Shown: positions 53,801 to 64,000 of the stretch, in pieces
How positions within the stretch are numbered: the stretch's first letter is position 1
How the letters are laid out: each line of letters starts with the position of its first letter
DNA from: Marsupella aquatica
Taxonomy: Eukaryota; Marchantiophyta
Assembly: GCA_973895155.1 (NCBI GenBank)
Contig: OZ316895.1
Location: 5,704,001-5,768,000, forward strand
Direction: 5' to 3'
DNA: 64,000 nucleotides
Program-made: the position numbers and the translations under genes
The notes under the pieces: model-generated
The model's database searches: none
The model's input: the letters and a program-made list of their open reading frames with translations, nothing else
What the model was told of the DNA's origin: nothing

Positions 53801-54486
53801 AACACAACACTGCATCCTGTTGCAGTATCGTCCTATAAACAGCATCATCCATAAGGATTTGCTCAGTCAATACAAGGATGCAGAAAACTTTCATGATCGA
53901 ATCGGAGGTGTACTAGATGTACTCACGTGTATAATTCATGAATTTGTTTTTACAATTCTAACATGACATATTTGCGTGATTGTGAAGGGATAATTCATGA
54001 ATTTGTTTTTGCAATTCTAACATGACATATTTGCGTGATTGTGAAGCCCCATCGATATCTCCAACAAGCAAACCTGGAAGCCAGCTTTCCCCATGGTCAG
54101 GACCATCACCGAATAATTCCATAGAAAACCCTGCTCCCGAGCCCACTCTTGCCCCACACACATTGGCCCCATCGCCAAAGGATCAATCTAGAAACCACAA
54201 ACAACCCCCACCTAATTCCGCCACGGCTGCACCTCCAGGACCAAGCAAGAACAGTATGCCTCCTCCACCTCCATCTGCGTCTCAAGCAGCTCAAGGACCA
54301 TCTGTCTATGGCGACTCTGATCCAGAGTGCCTGGCCTGCACCTACGATTGTGCAGATTTTGGTGCAACAAAACAAGGCAACATCTGTTGTCTCTCTTGTT
54401 CCTCTGGACCCCATTTAACTGGAGAGACCGCCATGCCAGTAGACTCATTGGAGAACTGGCTTCAGGGGCAAAGACAACGAGATTGA
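50825..54486 (+). CDS. Proline-rich secreted wall protein (arabinogalactan/extensin-like) with Cys-rich C-terminus
   Basis: Best-supported exons are 52246-53292 and 54047-54486, joined by a clean GT-AG intron with matching phase (CCAG|GTAAGC to GTGAAG|CC). The first encodes about 350 residues dominated by SP, AP, TP and PPP motifs such as PSPTPVPTPSPEP and APAPTPSAVP, typical hydroxyproline-glycosylation modules. HxPPPN-type segments recur (HHPPPNAVP, HLPPPNSAM, KQPPPNSAT). The last exon ends in a compact Cys cluster, CLACTYDC...GNICCLSC, unusual for simple arabinogalactan proteins. A candidate first exon, 50825-50993, starts with Met and a hydrophobic stretch (FCLLLMAHFASSS) that could be a signal peptide; its phase fits direct splicing to 52246, giving about 551 residues, but extra exons between are possible. 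No GPI-anchor signal is evident. Expected location is the cell wall or apoplast. Confidence 0.6.
53932..54046 (+). repeat. Tandem duplication of an intron 3' end, doubling the splice acceptor
   Basis: TAATTCATGAATTTGTTTTT starts at 53932 and 53991 (period 59). Each copy runs through CAATTCTAACATGACATAT to GATTGTGAAG, the sequence used as the 3' splice site before the last exon of the proline-rich gene. The candidate branch-point region and AG are therefore present twice. Confidence 0.88.
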
Positions 54487-56488
54487 CAGCATTTGACACA
54501 TGATATTGTAATTTGTACACTACCACCAAAAGCTGCTGCTGTTTGTTGTTTTTCAAGCTGCTGTTGTTAGCCATAAAATTGTTCAACTACGGCAAGGTCC
54601 ACTGGAATAGGGGCAATCACAAGACCAATGTTGGAGACAAGAAGAAATGAGGCACCAGAGAGACTACTCACATCATGGCAACCAGCCTAATCTATTGAAG
54701 GTTTTTCTTTTTCGCCAGGGTAATTAGTGTTACCTTGTGAAGGAGAATATGCTACGAATACTCCTTATTTAATTTTCCTAGATTAATTTCTGATGTCAAA
54801 TCTACCTGGATTTAAGAATATATGTTAGATTCTGCCTAATGGGGTGCTGTGGCTACGAGAGAAGCTGGCTAATGGATGACAAAGAAGGTAGCCAATTTTG
54901 GCCAAAGTGGCTAAGACTTTTCAGAGAGGTGGAATCTAAATTTTTGCCTCTTAAAACAAGGCTGATGGCAACATTCAACGCTTCAATGAATTGACCTTGC
55001 CACATTCTATTGTTTTCAGAAAGTAACACTCCTCGTTAGTACTCCCAGGCATCAGTTGCTATAGGTTTGTCCTTCAGAAATTGTTTCGCAAGCTCCAAGC
55101 AGTCTTGATCAGGGTCTTGCATCTCCACCATAAAATCAAGGAGCTTCGATAAACATTTAATTCTACCAGTCAGAGAATTTGTTGAACCTTAATATTTCTC
55201 CATCTAGATCACCTGATTGTTGGGTTTAGTGGAGGCACCAGTGATTTCTCTTGTATCTTGGGCAGGTGGCTATGGGGAGTTGAGAAGCCTCTGCTTAGCC
55301 AAAATGCTCTACTTGATTTGTATGGTCACATGGTGACCGGTAGATGTTTGTACTGTCAGATCTAGACAGTTGATTTTGGAAAACAAGTCACTAAAATCTT
55401 TTAGAAACCTCTTTATATCATTCACAAACCCCTTCATCTGGTAGAAACTGCACAAAAAATGCACTGAAAGGAAACACTAGTGGAGACACATCTGTGCTTT
55501 GGCCAGGGTGGAAATTGTTCTGTTCAATTTTGGGTTTGTGTACTTCTGTATGAATTTTGGTCTTCTAAGGGGATACACATAAGGAGGAGAGTACAATTAA
55601 CTCTATTTAACTGCACACTCTGGAAGATGAATCTGGTTTGCACTAAAGCAGGTTATGCAATACTTGATAAGCTCAAACCCCCAAAACTTGCACTTATCAA
55701 TACGTGTGCATAATTTACACCTCTTTGTTAAATGTGCAATTATCCAGGGTCTACAAGAAAATGTTATCAAGTTGTGTTGGCCATGGGGCATTGAGTTCCA
55801 TGAAGTGAATGAACAACAATTATAGGGACTCAAATCTGGACTCAAACATGTCACATGCATGTCTTAAATGTTACAATGTACCTAGATGACACAATGAATC
55901 CTTAAACACAAAATTTATTACAAAACTGCAACAATTTGGGTCCAATACTTCATGAAAATGGAAGTTTTCTAAAGTTGCTATTCCTCTCAAGCAGCTGACT
56001 ACACAACTTCTTCAGTACCGATGGCATTGTGGATTGAGGTGCCCCCCTTGACTAGGGATTTTCTGGCCTTTGGGCCTGGCTGGTTTACTTCATCCTCCAG
56101 TGCCTCAACATTGCATTATATACCAATATAAGTCCATTTGCACTAGAAGAAATGACCGTACCATGTTAAGGACACCTCCCAAGGTGAGCTTTAACTTTTG
56201 CCCGTAATAAACAACTTAGGGTTTAACCTCTGTTTGCAATGGTGCAGTTTCGCAGAATTTTGAATCAAAATTCAAAATTCAAACAAAAATAATCTTGCTA
56301 TGAATGGTATGCCTAGGACCAAATTGTTACAGCCAAAGTTTCGTGACCATAACATTGATTTTCAGCTTTAAGATGCCCTAACGATGTTTGCACACAATCC
56401 CATTGTGATCTGGTCTCTAGAATTGATAGCCCAATGCCCATGCGTAATACTATGAATGTTGTTACAGCCATGCAGTTGTTATGAGAAC
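54487..56488. other. 3' flank of proline-rich gene and intergenic DNA
   Basis: No second gene is supported. 56484-56488 (AGAAC) would be the left target duplication of copia 2, whose partner lies outside the window. Confidence 0.5.
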
Positions 56489-56891
56489 TGTTGAGCATAG
56501 ACGACGATCGCAACGGCAAGCCCATGAACCATCCAACGCACAATAGTCGACACAAGAGATACGTGGTTCACCTCCTTGAGGCTACGTCCACGGGAACACA
56601 CAAGAGAGTTTTACTGAACTCTAAGCCCGTCGGCTATACCGAGTCTCCACAGTGTAAGCTCTCCCTATCTCTCAAGTGGCTCCATAACAATGAGCCTTAA
56701 TTCTACCTCTCCAAGCACACATGCCTCTTATGATATAGTGTGCAACTTAGTTGTACCTAACCACGTAGTTGTACCTAACCACATAGTTGTACCTAATCAC
56801 GTAGTTGTACCTAACCACGTAGTTGTACCAACCCACGTTGTTGTACCAACCACGTCATACCTAACCTAGACGTAAGAGTAAATACCCAACA
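56489..56891 (-). repeat. Copia 2 3' LTR
   Basis: 403 bp from TGTTGGGTATTTACTC to TATGCTCAACA in element orientation. It is longer than the 345-bp LTR of copy 1 largely because of an internal 18-bp tandem repeat at 56748-56855. Confidence 0.88.
56748..56855 (+). repeat. 18-bp tandem repeat within copia 2 LTR, about six units
   Basis: TAGTTGTACCTAACCACG occurs six times in a row with small changes. Copy 1 LTRs have no such expansion at the matching place. Confidence 0.9.
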
Positions 56892-56910
56892 ATCTTCCCC
56901 TTGACTCTGG
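56892..56910 (-). other. Copia 2 polypurine tract
   Basis: In element orientation AAGGGGAAGAT directly precedes the 3' LTR, matching copy 1 with one change. Confidence 0.75.
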
Positions 56911-56993
56911 TCTAGGGGAGAGTAATACTGCCAATGTATATGATCCCTCAGCGGGAAGTTCTGGACAAAAACCAAACCGGTTTCCCTCTCTAA

Positions 56994-59900
56994 CTAGAGT
57001 AAACCAGAACTAAGCCGTAGCCTAATACATAGGAATGAGGAAGAGCATATATCAGTAATTACAATGAATGTTAAGAAAACTCTACTTGTGATGCAATTGC
57101 AAAACCTAAATACGTCACGGTGTCTAGAGAAACTCTCCAAAGAAAACACTTTGGTAAATGCGTCAGCCGGGTTGAGTTTACCATCAATCTTGACTAGCTC
57201 AAACAAATTATCAGACACAGCCTGCCTGATAAAATGGTACCTGACGTCAATGTGCTTCACTCTGCTGTCCATCACCTGGTTCACAGCAAGGTGGAGCGCA
57301 CTTTGACTATCACAATGGAGCTTCACATTCCCCTGTGGCAATCCCATTTCAGTGATAAGTCTATCCAACCAAATCGCTTCCTTTGCTGCTTCCGCAGCTG
57401 CAACATACTCCGCTTCTGTAGTAGACTGAGCAATACACTTCTGCAAAGTAGATCTCCAACTTATGCATCCACCGCCAAGTGTGAACACGTATCCTGTTGT
57501 TGATCTCCTTCGGTCCAAATCTTGTCCATAGTCAGAATCAACATAGCCAATCAATGATTTAGCATTCTTTGCATTCGCATCAAATAAAAGACCATGATCC
57601 ACGGTACCTTTCAAGTACCTGATAATCCACTTCACTGCTTCCCAGTGTACCTTCCCTGGATTCGACATGTACCTGCTCACCTTGCCCATAGCCATGGCAA
57701 GATCAGGTCTAGTGCAAGTCATCAAATACATGAGACTCCCCACTGCCTTGTCATACGGAACCTTTGACATCAACCCCTTCTCTGTGTTATCCGTATGACA
57801 GAACGCTGATGATAACTTGAAGTGTGGAGCCAACGGGGTACTTACTGGCTTGCTATTCCCCATGTTGAACCTTGCAATTACCTTCCTCGCATAACTGCTC
57901 TGTGTCAACCATAGCTTGCCAGCCTCCAAGTCCCTAGTGATCTCCATACCCAAAATCCTCTTAGCTGGCCCTAAGTCCTTCATCTTAAACTCTGCACTAA
58001 GCAGTGCCTTGAGCTTAACAATCTCAGACCTATCCTTGGCTGTAATTAGCATATCATCCACATAAAGTACTAAAACAATGAACCCAAAGACAACATTCTT
58101 TACCGGTTTTAAATACACACAAGGGTCAAATACACTTCTGTGAAAACCTTGTGACCGAATCCAATTGTCAAACCGCTTGTTCCACTGTCTTGGTGACTGC
58201 TTCAACCCATACAAGGATTTCAGCAATCTGCAAACCAATTTCTCCTGTCCTCTCTTCACAAAACCTAGAGGTTGTCTCATGAAGATCACCTCTTCCAATG
58301 TGCCATAGAGGAAAGCTGTGACAACATCCATCTGATCTAGCAACAGACCAAACATTACAACAAGTACACACAATAGTCATATTGTAGAGTACTTAGCAAC
58401 TGGTGAGAAGACCTCATTGTAATCCACACCTTTCTCTTGTGTGAATCCTTTTGTTACCAACCTAGCCTTGTAGACCTTCGATCCACCTCCTATGGAATTA
58501 TCCTTCAGCTTGTAAATCCACTTGCTGTCCACCACTTGCTGACCCTTAGGCAGCTTAACAAGCTCCCAAGTTTTGTTGTCCTTTAGTGACTGCATCTCCG
58601 TTTGCATTGCTGCAGTCCACTTCTGCTTCTCCTTTGAAGCACTTGCCTCATGAAATGAAGAAGGTTCCCCTTCTTCCAAAATTAACGCATCACCCTCATC
58701 ATCAGCTGTAAAATCATCCTCTTGCAGTTGAGATGAATCAACCCACTGTCCATACCTTGGTGGAGCGCGTACAGTGCGACCAGATGTTCTTCTAGCCGAT
58801 GACTCCGGTTGATCTGCGTGTGCTGGTACAATTTGAAGCTCAACAGCATCCACTTGTTGCTCACCAGCATCAACAAACTCCTCTGGTTCCTCTGGCACAG
58901 GAACCAGCTCCATAATTGGAGCAACTCCTTCTCTCCGGTCATGCACCTCATAACCAATCTCCCCCTCAACGAGATCCGGGATAGGAGATTTTCCTTTGTC
59001 AGTACAGGAGACCTGAGTATTCTCCCCCTCCTTCAATAATCTGGATTCATTGAAGGAAACATCCCTACTGACAACGAGCTTACAGGCAATAGGATCCCAT
59101 AGCCTATAGGCTTTCACACCACTCTGGTACCCAAGAAAAACACATTTCTTGGAGGTAGGATCCAACTTGGTCCTATTCTGCTTCGGTGTGAGAGCATATG
59201 CATCACTTCCAAAAACTACCAAGCCATGATAGTCTGCTTGCCGCTTATAGCGCATCTCAAATGGCGTTTTGAAATTGATAGCACTAGAAGGAGAAAGATT
59301 TACCAAATAAGCTGCGGTATTGATAGCTTCTGCCCAAAATTCTTGTGGTAAACCTGATTGGCTCAACATACTCCATGACCGCTCCAACAGTGTCCGATTG
59401 AGCCTATCAGCGACACCATTCTACTGCGGAGTATAAATTGTGGTGAGATGGCGAGTTATCCCCTGTTCTGAACAGTACTCTTCAAATTCCATTGAAGTGT
59501 ACTCCCCGCCGTTGTCTGACCTCAGACTCTTCACCCTTGCATCCAAACACTTGATCGTGTTTCCAGTCTGATTCTCCACCTGGACCTTCCACTTCTTAAA
59601 AATGGACAAGACATCAAACTTATGCGTCATGAAATAAATCCACACAAATTTTGAGTAATCATCAATAAATGATACATAGTACAACTTTCCAGAGTGTGAG
59701 GGAGTCGGGGATGGACCCCACACGTCACTATGTATGTACTCAAGAACCGCTTTGGAACGATGAGTTCCAACACCAAAAGCACGACGATGCTGCTTTCCAA
59801 GAATGCAATGCTCATAAAACTCTAATTTACAAGATTGCAAATCAGAAATGAGTCCATTCTTCCGTAAGATAGCCAAACCCTTCTCACTCATGTGGCCTAG

Positions 59901-60353
59901 CCGTGAATGCCACAGTTGAGTCATCTCCTCGTGAGACTTGGTTACATTGGCCTCTCCACATACAGTATTGCCCTGTAACACATACAAATTCTTTTGTCTA
60001 CTCCCCTTCAAAATCACTGTCTCTCCCGACCTGACTTGAAGTTCACCATCAATAACTCTCCATTGATGACCATTTGAATCCAACACACCGAGTGAAATCA
60101 GATTCTTCCGCATGCCAGGTACATACCTGACTCCGGACACTGTGCCCACAGCACCATCAAACATTTGAATCTTCACAGACCCAATTCCCTCAATTTGACA
60201 GGAGTGATCATTTCCCATCAGAACTGAACCGTTTGAAACAAAGTAAGAACTGAAAAACTCACGAATGTAACAAATATGAAAAGAGCAAGCACAATCAAGC
60301 ATCCACACATCATCTGCTCTCCTAGATAATGTGCACAGGGCATACTCCCGGCT
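56994..60353 (-). pseudogene. Copia 2 pol: protease, integrase, reverse transcriptase, RNase H
   Basis: A single frame with two internal stops. From 60353 down: protease region with LDCACSFH; integrase zinc domain HSRLGHM...YEHC, where the first Cys of the usual CEHC is Tyr; integrase core with SDVWGP, FIDDYS and RSDNGGEY...EFEEYC, so the D,D,E set is present. Then a TAG at 59421 replaces the second Gln of YTPQQNG. The Pro/Ser-rich linker and start of reverse transcriptase follow (WIYKLKDN...ARLVTKGFTQ), then a TGA at 58377 replacing Arg of YSTIRLL. Last come YVDDM (reverse transcriptase) and RNase H with GYVDSDYGQDLDRRRSTTGY and STTEAEYVA. Both stops are explained by C-to-T changes (CAG, CGA). 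Confidence 0.92.
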
Positions 60354-61101
60354 TCATAAAACATACTCATCATTGAGTAAATCAGCTTCTTCATCAGCCC
60401 TAGCCACATTTGCCGATGAAGTTTCCGCTGCCTTTCCCTTACAGTCTCGCTTGAAGTGTCCAACTTGGTTGCACTTCCAACATGTTACGTGCCTCCTCTG
60501 AGGGGATTTACCCTTGGACTTAGATCTGGATTTAGATCTAAACTGGGTTCTACGGTCCCCAGTTGGTCGCTGCATACTTCTCCCACGGCTAACATTGAGG
60601 GCAGCACCAGATGATGAAGGCTGTGACGTGATGTGCATCTTTTGCTGAAGATCATCACTAAGCAGAGAACTTACCACGTCATTGTATGAAATGGTATCCC
60701 TATCACGATGCAACAACACTCGTGATAGGGACTGGTAAGATGGAGGCAATGAACTAAGAAGTTGCAGAGCCTTCGTCTCATCATTCAAAGTCTCCCCAAG
60801 GTTTTCCAAGTCAACGACCATGTCGTTGAAAGCATCCACATGGTCTTGCAACTTTGTACCGGATTCCTTCATTCTGAAACTCATCAGTTTGTAGGAAGTG
60901 TAGAGCCGGTTCGACAACTTCTTGCGGTGATACTTGCTCTGCAATTCCGCAAACAAGGACATGCAATCCTTATGTGCACCCAACTGCTTGATGATGGGAG
61001 GCATGAGATAGAGTGTAACACACCACACTCCCTGCTCCTGCATGCGGTCCCATTGTTTCTCATCAACATTGTCTTCACGAGGGCTCAGCAGTTGGCCCAT
61101 C
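60354..61101 (-). pseudogene. Copia 2 gag, 3' part (after CACTA insertion)
   Basis: Continues gag from MGQLLSPRED through the capsid region to an intact CCHC knuckle CWKCNQVGHFKRDC, then to an in-frame TGA after NDEYVL at 60354. The first codons abut the CACTA left end; the insertion splits the codons for ASG and MGQ. Confidence 0.92.
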
Positions 61102-61249
61102 CACTAGTACATTTTACCTCCTTTTTCCGATTCTCTTCACATCGGACGCCTTTGTAAAATAAAATTTGAAAAACCATATATCCGATACTACTAGCATCGC
61201 AACATGCCATTTTAATAGTATCGGATATCGACAATCGGACTTCTATCGG

Positions 61250-61430
61250 AAAGTCCGATGGTGGGAGAATGGGAAAGTCCGATGGTGGGAGAATGGGAAA
61301 GTCCGATGCTAGGAGAATGGGAAAGTCCGATGGTGAGAGAATGGGAAAGTCCGATGCTAGGAGAATGGGAAAGTCCGATGGTGAGAGAATGGGAAAGTCC
61401 GATGCTAGGAGAATGGGAAAGGCCGAAGCA
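61250..61430 (+). repeat. CACTA left subterminal array, 24-bp unit
   Basis: Seven clean copies and one decayed copy of GAATGGGAAAGTCCGATG plus a 6-base variable part (GTGGGA, CTAGGA, GTGAGA). The last units alternate CTAGGA and GTGAGA, suggesting a 48-bp higher-order unit. Because 24 is a multiple of 3 and lacks stops, several frames stay open, but these are not genes. Confidence 0.92.
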
Positions 61431-62267
61431 ATCAAAATGGGATATGCATTTCAGCGGACGCGACATGCTCAGGTCACCCATCTCTTCCTTTAATTGGGTT
61501 TCTATTTTCATTTGGAACTATGAGCTAGGTGCCCATCTCCCTTGACATGTGAACTCTTCAAATTTTCTCAACTAATTGGTCACCCATCCCAATTGCTATT
61601 CCTCCAACATGAGCTTAACTTTGTGGTTCTTATTCCTTACATTGTACATGCAAGCTTAGCACTTTTGTTGTTTGACTTAGAGTGTTTGGGGATTTTATAC
61701 ACTTGTGAGTTTACTAAGACCCATAATTTGGACCCATTCTTGATCCATTTTTCTCTATCATGAGATTAGATCTTTGCATCAAGTGACCTATTCTAGTTAC
61801 CCTATTACATTCCCCTAGGAGAAACCAATAGAAATCTGGCAGGGGTCATTCATCGATAGTAAAGCCCTCCTTCATTAGATTTGATATGGGATAATTATGG
61901 CTTATTAGTTATGGATGATATTTTGGTCCTTCCAAAGCCTCAGCGTCAATGGCTCCTGATTGTCTCATCTTTTATCAACTATGTTGTTGTTGGACTTGCA
62001 ACAAAGACTACATGGGACAAGCAACCTCCTTCTAGATGATGTATTTTGGACTTGGCATGTTGAGCACATATTTCCGTAAGGGAACAATATGTTGGGTCTT
62101 GGAATGAGGCAAAAACAACACTCAAGTCCATTTGCCTCAAGTATGAAGTTATTCATGCATGCAAGAATGATTGCATCTTTTGGGAAGAGTATGTCGGTGC
62201 AACCACATACCCCATCTAACACATCAAAACTTTTCATTCTAACACAATCAAAAAATTTCTTTTTGTC

Positions 62268-62385
62268 ATAACCAGACTTTCCCATACTCCCAGCATCGGA
62301 CTTTCCCATTCTTCTAGCATCATACTTTCCCATACTCCCAGCATCGGACTTTCCCATTCTCCTAACATCGGACTTTGCCATGTTA
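62268..62385 (-). repeat. CACTA right subterminal array, inverted 24-bp units
   Basis: About five copies of the same AATGGGAAAGTCCGATG unit in opposite orientation to the left array. The short word ATCGGA or its complement continues many times out to the right end. Subterminal motifs of this sort bind the CACTA accessory transposase protein in characterised elements. Confidence 0.88.
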
Positions 62386-62696
62386 GCACAATCGGATATA
62401 ATATCCGTTATTATTAACTATGGAAAGTTTCCGATCAATATTGTAACGCACATCATTTTCGTTACAAAAAACATCGGACATATCAATCAAAGTTTCTGTT
62501 GAGGGATCCGATGTGTTTTCTAACGGATATGATCCATTTTTTAACGCATCGGAAAGGTTCCGTTGTCAATTATATCGGAAATGAAGATATCCAAAGCCGA
62601 GAGTATGGCATATTGCCATTTTTTGATAATCGGAATTTCCGATGCTAAAAGAATCGGACGCCGATTGTTCGCAAAAATTGAGCATCGGAAATCAGT

Positions 62697-63008
62697 TTAA
62701 TATGTACTAGTGATCCCTGACGCATAGAGCACTCCCTTCACCTGCTTCTCCCATAGCAAGTAGTCAGAGCGCCCATCATACTTTGTCACTTCATACTTGG
62801 GTCCCCCAAGCTTGAAAGTCCCCATCTTCTTCTTTGGCACTACCGTGAGCTCCGGTAGTAGTACTGCTTCCTCCACCACACGCCGCACCGGTGATGGTAT
62901 CGGTGTCACGTGCTCTTCCTCCTGCTCCTCTCTCTGCCCCAGAAACCTCCGCGGTGATCCTCGTGCTTCAAGTTCCACGTCTTCGAAAAACTCTTCTGAA
63001 TCACTCAT
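62697..63008 (-). pseudogene. Copia 2 gag, 5' part (before CACTA insertion)
   Basis: Starts ATG at 63008 with an acidic N-terminus (EEFFEDVELEARGSPRR) and runs to VKGVLYASG, where the CACTA right end begins at 62712. It joins in frame to 61101 once the insertion and one ATC copy are disregarded, as shown by the intact wording in copy 1. Confidence 0.92.
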
Positions 63009-64000
63009 ATGAGAAAATCACAAAAAATGTTGTTTTTCACAACTTCTCAAAAAACTCGAAACTCAACACCGTCGCATAGCCCACAAAGCTAGGAGTCCAA
63101 TACTGAAAACCAAAATCAAAATCGAAATTTGACGGAAAAGTTATTCAAATTTCCGTCGAGGTGGGTAAAACCTTGGGAAACTCCCCCGTTTTGACCACCT
63201 CAGGGAATAACCGAAATACCAAGTACAACCCGTTGTCGGAATTGCGATGTAATTGGTGCGCCGCGTTGCCAACTTCAATGGCTACGACCTCGCCAAAAAA
63301 TAACCAAAAAAGTTACCGTTCGGCGGATGAAATCTTTGTCGGACGGTCAAAAAATAGCTCTCTGGTTTTTTGGAATATTCTATGACCCTGTACAGGCCCT
63401 GTGAGAATTTTGGAAGAACAATCGAGGGGCTGACACGTGTCCTCGAACCCCCAAAACCCCCTACCACCCTTCGTCGTCGAAATCTGGTCGCGCGCGCAGA
63501 AAATACACACGGCATAATGTACCCCTCGACACCAAACGCAAGATATCTCACTCGGGTTTTGACGAAATCAAGATCTGATTTCAGATTTGGAAACTAGACT
63601 CCGAGGCGGTGAGGATCGATATAAGAAGCACCCAAAACGAGGAAAGAACGAGGGAGAAAAAAATTGGTAAAGATGACAGATTTCTCTCAATTGCCATAGC
63701 CAATTTCGAATCAGTTTTTCAAAGAAAAAAAAATGGTACCTTGTCAACAACGAATGTTGATCAATTGCACTTGGTGTCGTCACCAAGTCCAACAAGGTAA
63801 TTGATTTTTGCTTAGCCTTCCTCTTTACATCAAAGAGCCAATCCCGGACTCAAAACAATCGTCTTGCCTCAATCTCTCCGTTGAGTCAAAACACTTGACG
63901 CTTCTCCCTCCGAGTCGATTGCCAACTTTCTTCACAAAATCCAGAACGACAAAAACTTAGATCTCTCTGCACCACGAGCTCCGTTCAGCAATTTCTTCAC
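63009..64000 (-). other. Copia 2 5' leader (incomplete)
   Basis: Noncoding leader between gag and the 5' LTR. 63009-63330 matches the copy 1 leader closely, after which the two diverge. Window ends before the primer site. Confidence 0.75.

Larger units (their letters stand above)
61102..62712. mobile_element. Non-autonomous CACTA (EnSpm) DNA transposon, 1,611 bp
   Basis: Begins CACTAGTACAT and ends with the exact inverse, ATGTACTAGTG. Flanked by a 3-bp target duplication ATC (61099-61101 and 62713-62715); copy 1 has the empty site (GGCCCATCCCTGACGC, single ATC). The 11-bp perfect terminal repeats, 3-bp duplication and repeat-rich subterminal zones are the CACTA hallmarks. No transposase is encoded; the central 61550-62100 stretch has only accidental-looking open frames, so it depends on a transposase elsewhere. 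Confidence 0.93.
56489..64000 (-). mobile_element. Ty1/copia LTR retrotransposon, copy 2 (runs off window)
   Basis: Same family and orientation as copy 1. It includes the 3' LTR, pol, gag and part of the 5' leader; the 5' LTR should begin shortly after the window end, judging from the leader length in copy 1. Coding sequence is better kept than in copy 1: apart from the shared TGA after gag, only two nonsense changes (59421, 58377) interrupt a continuous gag-pol frame, plus the CACTA insertion in gag. Confidence 0.93.

Noticed and set aside
61258-61545. Open frames with an eight-residue periodic repeat (GEWESPMV type)
   Set aside because: They arise from the 24-bp CACTA subterminal array, which is stop-free in several frames on both strands; not a gene.
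61965-62381. Minus-strand open frame inside the CACTA element, possible captured gene piece
   Set aside because: Part is the subterminal array; the rest resembles no family I recognise and lacks splice logic.

Overview
This is a stretch of a plant nuclear genome: spliced genes with GT-AG introns, plant-type Ty1/copia and LINE retroelements, a CACTA DNA transposon, and long low-complexity intergenic spans. The best lineage clue is a secreted protein with two DUF3455-like domains at 9.6-11.6 kb. From memory, that family is common in bacteria and fungi and, among land plants, is known mainly from mosses and liverworts, so I infer a bryophyte. I cannot name the species.

Layout. 0-5.7 kb: eleven 3' exons of the spliceosomal DEAH-box helicase PRP16; its 5' end lies before the window. 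5.7-9.6 kb: intergenic, with copies of a dispersed noncoding repeat (here called R1), a possible tRNA-derived SINE and a 143-bp tandem duplication. 9.6-11.6 kb: complete five-exon gene for a 342-residue secreted protein with two DUF3455-like halves. 11.6-14.8 kb: intergenic, ending in R1 copies. 14.83-18.46 kb: 5'-truncated LINE (minus strand) with a 14-bp target-site duplication. 20.86-21.99 kb: intronless gene for a C2H2 zinc-finger protein with two hydrophobic segments. 22-24 kb: tandem repeats. 24.08-31.13 kb: a copia element with both 345-bp LTRs, a 5-bp target duplication, an initiator-tRNA-Met primer site, decayed coding sequence and a 468-bp terminal-inverted-repeat element inside it. 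34.1-36.0 kb: tentative single-pass membrane protein gene (minus). 39.3-40.9 kb: degenerate repeat array. 42.9-43.7 kb: second repeat family (R2). 46.9-47.7 kb: open C-terminal fragment of a retroelement protein. 50.8-54.5 kb: proline-rich, arabinogalactan/extensin-like wall protein with a Cys-rich tail. 56.49 kb to the window end: second copia copy of the same family, split in gag by a 1,611-bp non-autonomous CACTA transposon.

The host genes show no common pathway: one is splicing machinery, at least two look secreted or wall-associated, two look membrane-anchored. The transposable elements give a clear nesting history: copia 1 went into an R2 repeat and then received the 468-bp element, and copia 2 received the CACTA element. 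Most coding lesions in the retroelements are C-to-T type changes, as expected from deamination of methylated cytosine in silenced DNA.
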